64,000 nucleotides of DNA. It comes from Saprospiraceae bacterium. Its GTDB lineage: Bacteria; Bacteroidota; Bacteroidia; Chitinophagales; Saprospiraceae. The stretch covers positions 1 to 64,000 of the forward strand of contig JADKBS010000010.1 in assembly GCA_016714985.1 (NCBI GenBank), given 5' to 3'. Shown here one piece after another: positions 26,374 through 34,878 of the stretch (positions within the stretch are counted from its first letter, which is position 1; the number at the start of each line of letters is the position of its first letter). Both the position numbers and the translations under genes were made by a program. The notes under the pieces were generated by a model. The model worked only from the letters and a program-made list of their open reading frames with translations, was not told the origin of the DNA and ran no database searches.

Positions 26374-26859
26374 ATGAATAAATTCTTAGTGGCTGCCTTT
26401 GCCTTTTTGGCTTTGTTTTTCACCAATTGCAAATCGGACAAGCCATCGGCGGAGGGTGGCGAAACCGACTCCCCAGCGGTAGTGGAAGCTATTACGAACG
26501 ATAAGGCTGGACTGCGCATCTGCACCTTGGAGCGGCTGAAAAACAGCGCTCATTGTTGCCCAGAAGACTTGCCGAAAATCTCCATTTTCGAATCGAACAG
26601 TGTGCTGCACCTGACGGGTAGCTTTTCTGACTTGGCGGGCAAGAACCCCAGCATCACGGGCAACGTGCTTTGGGACACGGGCGAAAACTTCCCTACCCAA
26701 CCCATCACCATGGTACTGGATACCAGTTTTGGCGAATCGTGCTATGTGGGCAAGATTCAGCCCATCAACGGGGTGCAGTGGAAGCTGAAAAAATTCAAAT
26801 TGCAGGTGCAGGTGGACGGGAAGCTTTATACGGAGAAGGTGTTTGAGATGGATAGGTGA
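26374..26859 (+). CDS. Small lipoprotein, unknown
   Basis: 161 aa from the ATG at 26374: a lipobox signal (MNKFLVAAFAFLALFFTNCK, Cys19), a short acidic linker and a beta-rich domain with a conserved-looking Cys pair (SAHCCPEDLP). No family is recognised. It lies downstream of the amylase on the same strand, separated by word repeats, and may be a surface partner of the glycan-degrading genes. Confidence 0.55.
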   Translation: MNKFLVAAFAFLALFFTNCKSDKPSAEGGETDSPAVVEAITNDKAGLRICTLERLKNSAHCCPEDLPKISIFESNSVLHLTGSFSDLAGKNPSITGNVLWDTGENFPTQPITMVLDTSFGESCYVGKIQPINGVQWKLKKFKLQVQVDGKLYTEKVFEMDR

Positions 26860-26860
26860 G

Positions 26861-26905
26861 GGGATTGCGGATTGCGGATTGGGGATTACGGATTACGGAT
26901 TGGGC
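26861..26905 (+). repeat. GGATTGC/GGATTAC word array
   Basis: Six imperfect units of GGATTGCGGATTACGG between the small lipoprotein and the EAD-like gene. A different word from those in neighbouring gaps. Confidence 0.6.
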
Positions 26906-26981
26906 AACTGCTAAAATTGTCAATCAGTTGCAACTGAATCGAAAAATATAACATGCTCGACAAAGGGCATAACGCATTCAA

Positions 26982-27834
26982 ATGAAACTGAAAAACAAGC
27001 CGAAAATAACAGCATGGCTGGAGCAGGGCGAAATAGGCCTGGTGCTCACCGAACTGAAAAAGCAGTTGAATGCCCTATCACCCCTGCCCACCGACTGGCT
27101 GAAGACGGCCACCAGCCTATCGGCACAGTTGGAAAAGCTGAAAGCCGACAAACTGAAGAACATCCTATCCTACCAAGAAGAAACCTTGGCCATGAACAAA
27201 CTGCTGGATAACGTGCAGGAGTTTGTTCACTTAATCCAAGCTGAACCTGGATGGCGGAGGCAGCAACCCACCACCACCGCCAAACAATGCCAGCACCAAG
27301 TGGTGGCTGGCAATCCTCCCTATTTTAGCATTTGGAGGTTGGTGGCTGTTCCTGCGGCAAGGGCCCATCGAGGGCAAAATCAGGATATGCAACTCCAACG
27401 ATGTAAGTTTGAACTATTGCCAAAAGGATGTAACGGCGTTTACCCAGGGCCAAACCCTGCAAGGCTTGGTCGTGACTGCGGCCTTTGAAGGGCTTCGTGA
27501 TAATGACCCAATCATTGAAGGTCGGCTGAAAAAACTGAATGGGGATGACTTCCCAACCCGTCAAATCCAACTGACCATGCAGCCGGGCGGTGTGGCCTAT
27601 TCTAGCTTGATAAGCCCGGCAAAAGGCTATGTTTGGGACTCCGACACCTACGTATTATACCTTTATTATAAAGGAAAGGTAATCGGTGATAAACAGTTTG
27701 AAATCTTCAACCTGCCGCCTCCCCCAGCTACCAATTCGAATATCAAGTTAACGCACCCTGATTCATTTCGCACCGACCAGCAAAACAAGACACTCAACCG
27801 TATTGAACAATTACTCAAAAAACAAGACAATTGA
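26982..27834 (+). CDS. Membrane protein with EAD-like N-terminal domain, one frameshift
   Basis: The first ~85 residues resemble an effector-associated domain of the EAD11 type (ITAWLEQGEIGLVLTELKKQ; LEKLKADKLKNILSYQEETL; NKLLDNVQEFV), adaptor-like helical modules often found in bacterial conflict or signalling proteins. After removing one C from 27246-27247 the frame continues as LDGGGSNPPPPPNN, a TM helix (WWLAILPILAFGGWWLFL) and an extracellular beta-rich domain (IRICNSNDVSLNYCQKDVTA to the end). The product is therefore a single-pass protein with a cytosolic adaptor and a periplasmic sensor or binding domain. It ends 36 bp before the GH144 gene. Confidence 0.55.
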
Positions 27835-27869
27835 CTCGTTCTTTAAACAATAAAAGACAAGGCTCGGCC

Positions 27870-29210
27870 ATGTTCAGACTCACTTACCTCCCCCTCATTT
27901 TGCTACTCCTTGCTGCTTGCGCAAAGAAACACCCGACCATTGCGCAGCAACCAGCCAAAACCCCGCAATTGACTGACGAGGAGCTATTTAGACACGTACA
28001 AGAACGCACCTTCCAATACTTCTACGAAGGCGCCGAACCCAATTCCAAGCTGGCTTGCGAGCGCATCCACCTCGATGGTGTCTATCCCGACAACGACCCG
28101 CACGTCGTTACCACAGGCGGTTCTGGCTTCGGGCTGATGGCCATTTTGGTAGGCATCGAGCGGGGCTTCATTACCCGGCAGCAGGGCTTCGAGCACCTGA
28201 ACCATGCCATCAACTGGCTGGAGAAGGCCGACCGCTTCCACGGTGTCTGGCCGCACTGGCTGGATGGGCGCACGGGCAAAGTAGTGCCTTTCGGTGCTGA
28301 TGACGACGGCGGCGATTTGGTGGAAACCAGCTTCCTCGTGCAGGGCATGCTCTGCGTGCGCCAGTATTTCAAGGATGGAAATGCGGCGGAAAAAGCCCTC
28401 GCTGCCAAGATTGACAAGCTGTGGCGGGAGGTGGAATGGGACTGGCACCGTGGCCCCAACAAAGAGAACGTGCTCTTTTGGCATTGGTCGCCCAAGCACG
28501 CCTGGAAGATGAACTTCCGTATAAGGGGCTGGAACGAGTGCATGATTACCTACGTGTTGGCGGGCTGCTCGCCCACACATGGCGTGACAGCCGCCGTTTA
28601 CCACGATGGCTGGGCCGAGGGCGGCAAAATCAAGGGCGGGCCAAAAGCCTATGGCCATCAGTTGGGACTGCGCCACCAAGGCCGCAGCGTGTCCGGCGGG
28701 CCATTGTTCTGGTCGCACTACTCCTTTCTCGGCCTCGACCCCCGCAAGCTCAAAGACCGCTATGCCGATTACTGGCAGGAATGCGTCAACCATACGCTCA
28801 TCAATTACGACCATTGCGTGGCCAACCCAAGGCGCTTCGCTGGCTACGGCCCGAACTGCTGGGGCCTAACTGCAAGCTATTCCACCAATTTCTACGCTGC
28901 CCACTGTCCTGAGGAAGACCTGGGTGTCATTTCGCCGACGGCGGCGCTGTCCTCGTTCCCCTACACACCGGCGGAGAGCATGGCCGCCATGCGGCATTTC
29001 CACGACGACCTCGGTGGGGCGCTGTTCGGTAAATACGGCTTTTACGACGCCTTCAGCCAGCATGTGGACTACTTCCCACGCCGCTACTTGGCCATTGACC
29101 AAGGCCCCATCGTGGTGATGATGGAAAACCAAAGGACAGGGCTGCTATGGAAGTTGTTCATGTCGTGCCCAGAGGTGCAGGAGGGGTTGAAGAAGTTGGG
29201 TTTTGAGTGA
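27870..29210 (+). CDS. GH144-like glucanase/glucoamylase-family lipoprotein
   Basis: 446 aa from the ATG at 27870, a lipoprotein (YLPLILLLLAACAKKH). It matches the (alpha/alpha)6-barrel glucoamylase-like family that includes beta-1,2-glucanase GH144: HVQERTFQYFYEGAEPNSKL, GSGFGLMAILVGIERGFIT, GADDDGGDLVETSFLVQGML, ILWHW-type segment FWHWSPKHAWKMNFRIRGWN and GGPLFWSHYSFLGLDP. The end has the family's AIDQGPIVVMMENQRTGLLW. It should release glucose oligomers at the outer membrane. The TonB receptor on the other strand just beyond probably imports products. Confidence 0.85.
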   Translation: MFRLTYLPLILLLLAACAKKHPTIAQQPAKTPQLTDEELFRHVQERTFQYFYEGAEPNSKLACERIHLDGVYPDNDPHVVTTGGSGFGLMAILVGIERGFITRQQGFEHLNHAINWLEKADRFHGVWPHWLDGRTGKVVPFGADDDGGDLVETSFLVQGMLCVRQYFKDGNAAEKALAAKIDKLWREVEWDWHRGPNKENVLFWHWSPKHAWKMNFRIRGWNECMITYVLAGCSPTHGVTAAVYHDGWAEGGKIKGGPKAYGHQLGLRHQGRSVSGGPLFWSHYSFLGLDPRKLKDRYADYWQECVNHTLINYDHCVANPRRFAGYGPNCWGLTASYSTNFYAAHCPEEDLGVISPTAALSSFPYTPAESMAAMRHFHDDLGGALFGKYGFYDAFSQHVDYFPRRYLAIDQGPIVVMMENQRTGLLWKLFMSCPEVQEGLKKLGFE

Positions 29211-29251
29211 TGGGCGCAGGGCAATTGTCATTAGTGCTTCCCGGCCCCACC

Positions 29252-31738
29252 CTAATACCGCCTTAAAAAATAAACCCGGTACATCAAGTTCGGAAAGAAC
29301 CCAAACTGCGTCATGTACCCCACCTTCCCCGGCTCGTTTTCATCGTAAAACTCCATGATACGGCCCTTGTTGTTCGTCAGGTTGTCAAGGTTGAGGAACA
29401 GCTCGTGGGTCGCACGGGGCTTGTTCCATTTATAGCTGGCCGATACTTGGATTTGGTAGGCGTCCTCCAAGCTGTTTTCAAACGCCTTGGAATAGTCCCA
29501 GACCTGCCCTTTTTCGGGGTCAACGGCGAGGTTGCCCTGGGCGTCCCGCAGCAGGGGGATGATTTTTCGGCCTCCGGCCAAATACGCCTTGAAGTTCAGG
29601 CCGAGCGTCTGGTTCTTTTTGCGGCCTAGGCCGGGGAACTCCTTGCCGCCGAGCAGGTTCACGAGGTAGTTGCCGTTGAAGGGCGTGTTGCGCTCCTTGC
29701 CGTCGAGTGCGGTGTATTTCGACTCGTATAGCGAGGCATTCACCATGAAGTAATAGTTGCGGCTAAAGAATTTTTCGAGCGTCAGCTCGATGCCGTAGTT
29801 GCGGCCTTTCCCCTCGTTCACGAGGTCAACATAGCGGAAATCCAGTCCCTCCACCACGGTGGCGAAATAGCTGGTGTCGAGGTTATCCACGGGCAGGTCG
29901 TAGAGGCGTTGGTAATAGGCTTCCAGCTTGGCCCGCAGGTTTTTGCCTATTTTTTGCTCAAAACCAAGCACGAAATGGTCGGCCTTGAGCAAGCCCAAAT
30001 CACGGTTCACTTCAGCGTAGCTGCCATCGGGCTGCTTTGTTTTGGTAAAATAGTGGTGAATGCTCTCCATTGTACTGTGCTTGCCGTAGCCGAGGCGGAG
30101 GGTGCTTTGCGGCGCAGCCTGCCACTCCAAGGCGAGGCGGGGTTCGAGGGTGCTTTTCGAGTTGAGCAGCAGGTTCATGTTGTGAAGGCCCGCTACGACC
30201 GAGAACCGCTCGCTGGCCCGCCATTTCCACGAAGCGAAATTGCGGAGCGTTCCCACGTTTTCATCGAAATCAACCAAACTGACCCGCTCGCTGCCTTCGC
30301 TTGGCCATTGGTTTTGGGCAAAATCAAAAGCAAAAAGCGTGTACTTCACCCCGAGCTGCAATTTGTGCCGGGCATTGAACTTGTGGTTGTAAGTCGTTGA
30401 CATCCTGTAAGTTGGCTTGCGCAAATCCCCCTCAAACTGCTGGCGGCGGCTGATGACCGAGTCCCGCAGGAACTCGTTGTTTTCATCGTAAATCTTCACG
30501 ATGCCTGCCTCTGTGATGTCGTCTTGGATGCGCTCGTTGGAGTAGGTCAGAGAGGAATTGAGCAGGCCCTTTTTGCCGAGGTTGATGCTGTGCTTGAGGC
30601 CCGTGTTGATCAAGTGCGATTTTTTGTCAAAATCATTGCGAAGCGACGCCTCAATGGCATTGTCGCCGGGGATGACCCAGATGGCGGGCGTCACGTCCTC
30701 GAAGCCAAAACTGCTCAGGCCGCCCATGCCGTAGAGCGTGAACACGCCCATTTTTTCCGTCGGAAAAACCAGCTTGAAGGTCGCATCCTGGAATTTCAGC
30801 ACCCCTGAAAAATCGCCAAGCAGCCCCAATTGGCTCAACAAGCCTGCCGTCGAATAGCGATAATTCAGTAAAAACGATGGCCGTCCGCCGTTCACCGTTT
30901 GTCGTCCACCGTTCCCCAACGGTCCCTCCATCGTCAGTTCAGTCCCCAGCAGCCCGAAGCCGAAGACGCATTCCACCTGCTCGTTGTTCCCATTGCGCAG
31001 GCGCACGTCGTACACGCCCGACAGCACATCGCCGAACTCGGCGGTGAAGGCCCCCGTGTAGAAGTCGCTGGCCGCCAGCAGGTTGTTGTTCAGGATGCTG
31101 ACCGAGCCGCCCACGGCACTTTGGTCGCCGAAGTGGTTGGGGTTGGTGATTTGTTCCCCTTCGAGCCGCCACTGCACGTACTTGGGCGAGTTGCCCCGCA
31201 CGATGATGTCGTTGGAGCCGTCCTGTGTGCTGGTGATGCCCGCAAAATTCGAGAGAATGCGACTGGGGTCGTTGAAGCCGCCCGCATAGCGGTTGGTCTC
31301 TTCGGGGGAAATGCTGCGGGCGCTGAGCATGGCCATCTCGTTCAGCGCCTCGCCCTTGTTACGGGTAGCGGTGACGGTCACCTCCGCCATTTTTACGGCG
31401 GATTCCTGCATGAGCAGGTTCAGCACCACCTCTTTGCCGCTATTCACGACAATGTTCGGCACTTGGAGGTTTTCGTAGCCGATGTAGGAAATGGCTAAGT
31501 CCGCCCTGCCTACTGGCACGTTTTCGAGGCGGAAGTTGCCGTTTTCGTCGGTCACGGTGCCACTCCCCTCTCTTTGAGGAGAGGGGCCGGGGGTGAGGTA
31601 GATGGTTGCCCCAATGAGCGGTAGGCGGCTGTCCACATCGAGTACATTGCCCCGGATGGTCTGGGTCAGGGTTTGAGAAAAAGCGAGCGTTGTCAAAAAC
31701 AGTTGGATTAAGATTAAGCCGGATGATTTCATTGTCAT
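29252..31738 (-). CDS. TonB-dependent outer membrane receptor with CarboxypepD_reg domain
   Basis: 828 aa. Signal peptide, then a carboxypeptidase-regulatory-like beta sandwich (TIRGNVLDVDSRLPLIGATI; FRLENVPVGRADLAISYIGY), a plug domain (PSRILSNFAGITSTQDGSND with IIVRGNSPKYVQWRLEG) and a 22-strand barrel ending FFPNLMYRVYFLRRY with a C-terminal aromatic. There is no SusD partner nearby, so it is not a standard starch-utilisation pair. Residues 48-60 (LTPGPSPQREGSG) are encoded by a palindromic repeat inserted in frame in the first domain. The start is ambiguous between Met1 and Met3. Confidence 0.9.
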   Translation of the reverse strand: MTMKSSGLILIQLFLTTLAFSQTLTQTIRGNVLDVDSRLPLIGATIYLTPGPSPQREGSGTVTDENGNFRLENVPVGRADLAISYIGYENLQVPNIVVNSGKEVVLNLLMQESAVKMAEVTVTATRNKGEALNEMAMLSARSISPEETNRYAGGFNDPSRILSNFAGITSTQDGSNDIIVRGNSPKYVQWRLEGEQITNPNHFGDQSAVGGSVSILNNNLLAASDFYTGAFTAEFGDVLSGVYDVRLRNGNNEQVECVFGFGLLGTELTMEGPLGNGGRQTVNGGRPSFLLNYRYSTAGLLSQLGLLGDFSGVLKFQDATFKLVFPTEKMGVFTLYGMGGLSSFGFEDVTPAIWVIPGDNAIEASLRNDFDKKSHLINTGLKHSINLGKKGLLNSSLTYSNERIQDDITEAGIVKIYDENNEFLRDSVISRRQQFEGDLRKPTYRMSTTYNHKFNARHKLQLGVKYTLFAFDFAQNQWPSEGSERVSLVDFDENVGTLRNFASWKWRASERFSVVAGLHNMNLLLNSKSTLEPRLALEWQAAPQSTLRLGYGKHSTMESIHHYFTKTKQPDGSYAEVNRDLGLLKADHFVLGFEQKIGKNLRAKLEAYYQRLYDLPVDNLDTSYFATVVEGLDFRYVDLVNEGKGRNYGIELTLEKFFSRNYYFMVNASLYESKYTALDGKERNTPFNGNYLVNLLGGKEFPGLGRKKNQTLGLNFKAYLAGGRKIIPLLRDAQGNLAVDPEKGQVWDYSKAFENSLEDAYQIQVSASYKWNKPRATHELFLNLDNLTNNKGRIMEFYDENEPGKVGYMTQFGFFPNLMYRVYFLRRY
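31560..31600. repeat. Palindromic element inserted in the TonB receptor frame
   Basis: CCCCTCTCTTTGAGGAGAGGGG is nearly self-complementary and is followed by CCGGGGGTGAGG. On the minus strand it encodes LTPGPSPQREG, the typical translation of a dispersed palindrome of Bacteroidota genomes. Confidence 0.8.
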
Positions 31739-31943
31739 TACAATTAGGTTTTGAATTTTAAAATTTCCGGCAAAGGTGAGGGGGCGGGGAGGGGAGGTTC
31801 ATTGACTTTGGGTAAGAAATGATTTTGGATGCAAAGCAATTTGGGTTTGAACCATCGTGGAAAAGTTTCACCTTTGTAAAATAATGATAGCTTAATCGAT
31901 TAATGATATTATCGATTTGTTATCGTAACAAAATTTATCTCGC

Positions 31944-32150
31944 ATGGCTTCAACAACCAAATTTGACAGTTTTAATGATTTAAAACTTAGCGAGGAGTCA
32001 AGGCCTGACGAGCCTTTAACTTCAAAGAAGAGCCATGAAGAGTATGAAGAATTCATTGCTATCTTACGGCAAAATTTTATCAGTAAGCCGAGTGAAAAAT
32101 CATTACGCCCCGTAAAAAATGGACAGCAACTTAGCCAAAAACATACTTAG
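31944..32150 (+). CDS. Small partner of a nucleotidyltransferase (antitoxin-like), 68 aa
   Basis: Starts MASTTKFDSFNDLKLSEESR, acidic and probably partly disordered, with a short helix (EEYEEFIAILRQNFIS). It overlaps the downstream nucleotidyltransferase by 32 bp, the usual spacing of a toxin-antitoxin-like pair. Upstream lies a TAATCGATTA/ATTATCGAT palindromic stretch (about 31890-31920) that could be an operator. No sequence family is recognised. Confidence 0.55.
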   Translation: MASTTKFDSFNDLKLSEESRPDEPLTSKKSHEEYEEFIAILRQNFISKPSEKSLRPVKNGQQLSQKHT

Positions 32151-32637
32151 CATTTGTAAAGTCTTCAATGCACATGAGGTTAAATGCATGATTGTTGGAG
32201 GAACGGCCGTGGCGCTGCATGGCTATTTTAGATACTCGATGAATAGGTTTGACGAGTTGACAGACAAGCCAGATATTGATTTCTGGTATCACCCTACCTA
32301 TGAGAATTATTTCAGCTTGTTAAATGCCCTTAGTGAGTTGGGGCGAGATGTTCAGGCATATAAAAACGCCAAGTCGCCCAATCCGAAAAAATCTTTCTTC
32401 AAATTTGATTTTGTTGATTTCACGCTCGATTTGTTGCCAGAGATTAAGGCTCCGCTGAAATTCCGGGATTCTTACAAGAAAAGAGAGGTTGTTAATCTAA
32501 ATGACATTGAGATTTCATTCATCTGTCTAGCAGATTTGATCCAAGACAAAGAAGCCGCTTCAAGGGCCAAAGACTTGAATGATATCGAGCAGCTTAAGAA
32601 AATAAACAATCACGATTCCTTTCCTAAATCCGAGTAA
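32119..32637 (+). CDS. Nucleotidyltransferase, AbiEii/DUF6036-like
   Basis: 172 aa with the minimal nucleotidyltransferase signature: CMIVGGTAVALHGYFRY (Gly-Gly loop) followed by TDKPDIDFWY (the Asp-x-Asp metal pair) and FDFVDFTLDLLPEI with the third acidic position. Such proteins act as toxins or as resistance-like transferases; with the small overlapping upstream gene a toxin-antitoxin-type module is the best reading. The substrate is not predictable. It ends 7 bp before a glycosyltransferase gene, which may be chance. Confidence 0.7.
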   Translation: MDSNLAKNILSICKVFNAHEVKCMIVGGTAVALHGYFRYSMNRFDELTDKPDIDFWYHPTYENYFSLLNALSELGRDVQAYKNAKSPNPKKSFFKFDFVDFTLDLLPEIKAPLKFRDSYKKREVVNLNDIEISFICLADLIQDKEAASRAKDLNDIEQLKKINNHDSFPKSE

Positions 32638-32644
32638 TTCACAA

Positions 32645-33865
32645 ATGAAAATAGCAATTCTGACAATGGGCACCCGTGGCGACGTGCAGCCTTACGCCGT
32701 TCTTGGGCAGGCCCTCCAAGCAAGGGGACATCAGGTCACACTGGCCACCGCCAAGAATTTTGAAACACTGGTGAAATCCTACGGCATCGGGTTCGTGCCA
32801 GTGGAGGCCGACTTTCAGGCGGTGTTGGAATCGGAGGAAGGCAAAAAAATGATGAAGGCGAACCCCTTTGCCATCCGGCGCAACCTGAACACTTGGATTT
32901 ATCCGTTGATTTTCAATTCTTTGTGCGAGTTTTATGCATTGGCAAAAAACAGCGACAAAGTCATTTACCATGTGAAAACCTTGGCCGATAGCTTCGCAGA
33001 CCAGTTCCCGGAGAAAATGGTCAGGGCCTCGGTATTGCCCATCAACGAACCGACAAGCGAGTTTGCCAACCCCACCCTCAGCGGCCTACCCATCCCCCGA
33101 TTTTTCAACCGCCTCAGTTACACCCTCGCCAACAAAAGCATGGGCTTACTGTCCAAGCCCATCGGCCAGTTCAGGGAGCAATTTGGAATGGTGAAACAGT
33201 TTCAAGTGCCAGCAATCAGGAACATATACGGCATCAGCCCCAGCTTTTTGCTCACGCCAAAGGACTACCCAAGTGGCTCCAGGTTCACGGGTTTTTGGTT
33301 TGGAAAAAAGGAGGAAAACCTTTCCAAGGATTTGCTGGACTTCCTCCAAGCTGGCAAACCGCCCTTGCTGCTCACCTTTGGCAGTATGCCCTTCAAGAGT
33401 AGGTTCGATTTGCAGTCGGCCATACTGAAGTTGACCAAGCTAACAGGCGAGCGGGTGATAGTGGTGAAAGGCTGGGGGCTTGAACAAACGGAACGACTGG
33501 AAGGCAACCCAGCTATAAAAGTGCTGACAGGTGCACCTTACGATGTCCTTTTTCCCCAAGTGAAAGCCATTATCCACCACGGCGGCATCGGCACCACGGC
33601 AGAATGTTTGCGGGCGGGCAAGCCCTTCTTTATTTGCCCCATACTCTATCCGGTCGGCGACCAATGGTTTTGGGGGCAAGTGGCTCATCGGCAAGGTGTT
33701 GCCATCCAACCAATCCCATTGAAAAAAATGACGGAAGGGCAGTTTTTGCGGAGCGTGGAGCAATTGGTTTCCAATCAAGCACTTTATGAAAATGCAGCGA
33801 TATTGGCAGAAAAAATAAAGCTGGAAAACGGCGTGGAGGAAGCTGTCATGGCTATTGAAATTTGA
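32645..33865 (+). CDS. UGT-like (GT1/GT28) glycosyltransferase
   Basis: 406 aa, two Rossmann-like halves. The N-terminal half starts MKIAILTMGTRGDVQPYAVL with the family's GTRGDVQP motif. The donor-binding half has LLLTFGSMPFKS and the PSPG-like IIHHGGIGTTAECLRAGKPF, PILYPVGDQWFWG. It resembles enzymes that glucosylate lipids, sterols or macrolides (YjiC/EryCIII type). No signal peptide. The acceptor is unknown. Confidence 0.85.
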   Translation: MKIAILTMGTRGDVQPYAVLGQALQARGHQVTLATAKNFETLVKSYGIGFVPVEADFQAVLESEEGKKMMKANPFAIRRNLNTWIYPLIFNSLCEFYALAKNSDKVIYHVKTLADSFADQFPEKMVRASVLPINEPTSEFANPTLSGLPIPRFFNRLSYTLANKSMGLLSKPIGQFREQFGMVKQFQVPAIRNIYGISPSFLLTPKDYPSGSRFTGFWFGKKEENLSKDLLDFLQAGKPPLLLTFGSMPFKSRFDLQSAILKLTKLTGERVIVVKGWGLEQTERLEGNPAIKVLTGAPYDVLFPQVKAIIHHGGIGTTAECLRAGKPFFICPILYPVGDQWFWGQVAHRQGVAIQPIPLKKMTEGQFLRSVEQLVSNQALYENAAILAEKIKLENGVEEAVMAIEI

Positions 33866-33942
33866 CGAAACGGCTGTTCACCCCTGGCATTATTTATCAA
33901 CTTTAATCAAATACCAATCCTACCTTTGCCAAAAATTATTCA

Positions 33943-34821
33943 ATGAAATCAATCTTCTTACTGCTCGCTTTTTGGTTCGCAATCTCCCCCCTCACTGCCC
34001 AATACACCCCCGACCCGTGGATGCGTGACGAAGGCACCCTCGAAGGCTTTGTCGTTGACAGCCTGTACTATACGATGGTGACCGATGCCAATTTTCGGGA
34101 AAAACCCGGTACAGATTCAAAGGTGTTGGCCAAGTTGGCCATCGGTACGCCCGTCAGAATGGTAGAAGTAGCCGAGGTACAATACACCCAGCGGGGCGTC
34201 ACGCTGCCTTGGGTCAAGGTTGAAGTATCCCTCACAGGTGCCAAACCCCAGCAAGGCTACCTCTGGGGCGGCTTTCTGGCACTTGCCCATATACAGACCC
34301 CTGACGAGGAGTACATGCCCAACCGGGGCGTGCTGTACCTGACGGGGGTGTCTGCCTACGACTCCACCAAGCACCAGCTCATGGTGCAGGTGCGTGCCGC
34401 AAAGGATGGCAAGGAGCTTTCCAAAGCCGAGTTCACCACCAATGGAGACCTGTCCTATTACCCAAGCTTTGCGGTGGATTATTCACCTTTCATGGGCGTG
34501 AAGGCGCTGCTGATGGTCAATTACTACTACCCGGCCTGCGGCTATCCTTCCGGCGATAACCTCTTGTTTTGGAAGGAAGATGGCACCTTGGCCAAAGTAC
34601 TGGAAACTTCTTCGGTGAGTGATGGGGGCGTGTTTTACAGTTCAGAAACATACGTTCTACCTACTGACAAAGGTGGCATTGGCGACCATATATTAGTGGT
34701 AAAGGACCAATCCGAGTTTGTGGAGAAAGGGAATGACCTCGTGCGCAGCAAACAAACCTACGGCGTGACATTGTACAAATGGACAGGTAAAGAATTGAAA
34801 AAAGTGAAGGCGTTGAAATAG
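33943..34821 (+). CDS. Secreted protein with SH3-like domain
   Basis: 292 aa, signal peptide (SIFLLLAFWFAISPLTAQYT). Residues 40-110 fit a bacterial SH3 domain (DANFREKPGTDSKVLAKLAI and PWVKVEVSLTGAKPQQGYLW). The rest is beta-rich with no named family and includes AFKV-type strands and a YYYPACGYPSGDNLLFW motif. It is probably periplasmic or extracellular. It ends 57 bp before a sensory AraC regulator. Confidence 0.65.
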   Translation: MKSIFLLLAFWFAISPLTAQYTPDPWMRDEGTLEGFVVDSLYYTMVTDANFREKPGTDSKVLAKLAIGTPVRMVEVAEVQYTQRGVTLPWVKVEVSLTGAKPQQGYLWGGFLALAHIQTPDEEYMPNRGVLYLTGVSAYDSTKHQLMVQVRAAKDGKELSKAEFTTNGDLSYYPSFAVDYSPFMGVKALLMVNYYYPACGYPSGDNLLFWKEDGTLAKVLETSSVSDGGVFYSSETYVLPTDKGGIGDHILVVKDQSEFVEKGNDLVRSKQTYGVTLYKWTGKELKKVKALK

Positions 34822-34878
34822 GCCAGCTCATTTTTCGACCTTTGCCCCGGCGTTTTTTCGATTTAGGAAGTCCCTCTT

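Noticed and set aside
27984..28814. 276-codon minus-strand frame opposite the GH144 gene
   Set aside because: GC-rich antisense frame; the sense strand has a well-defined enzyme family.
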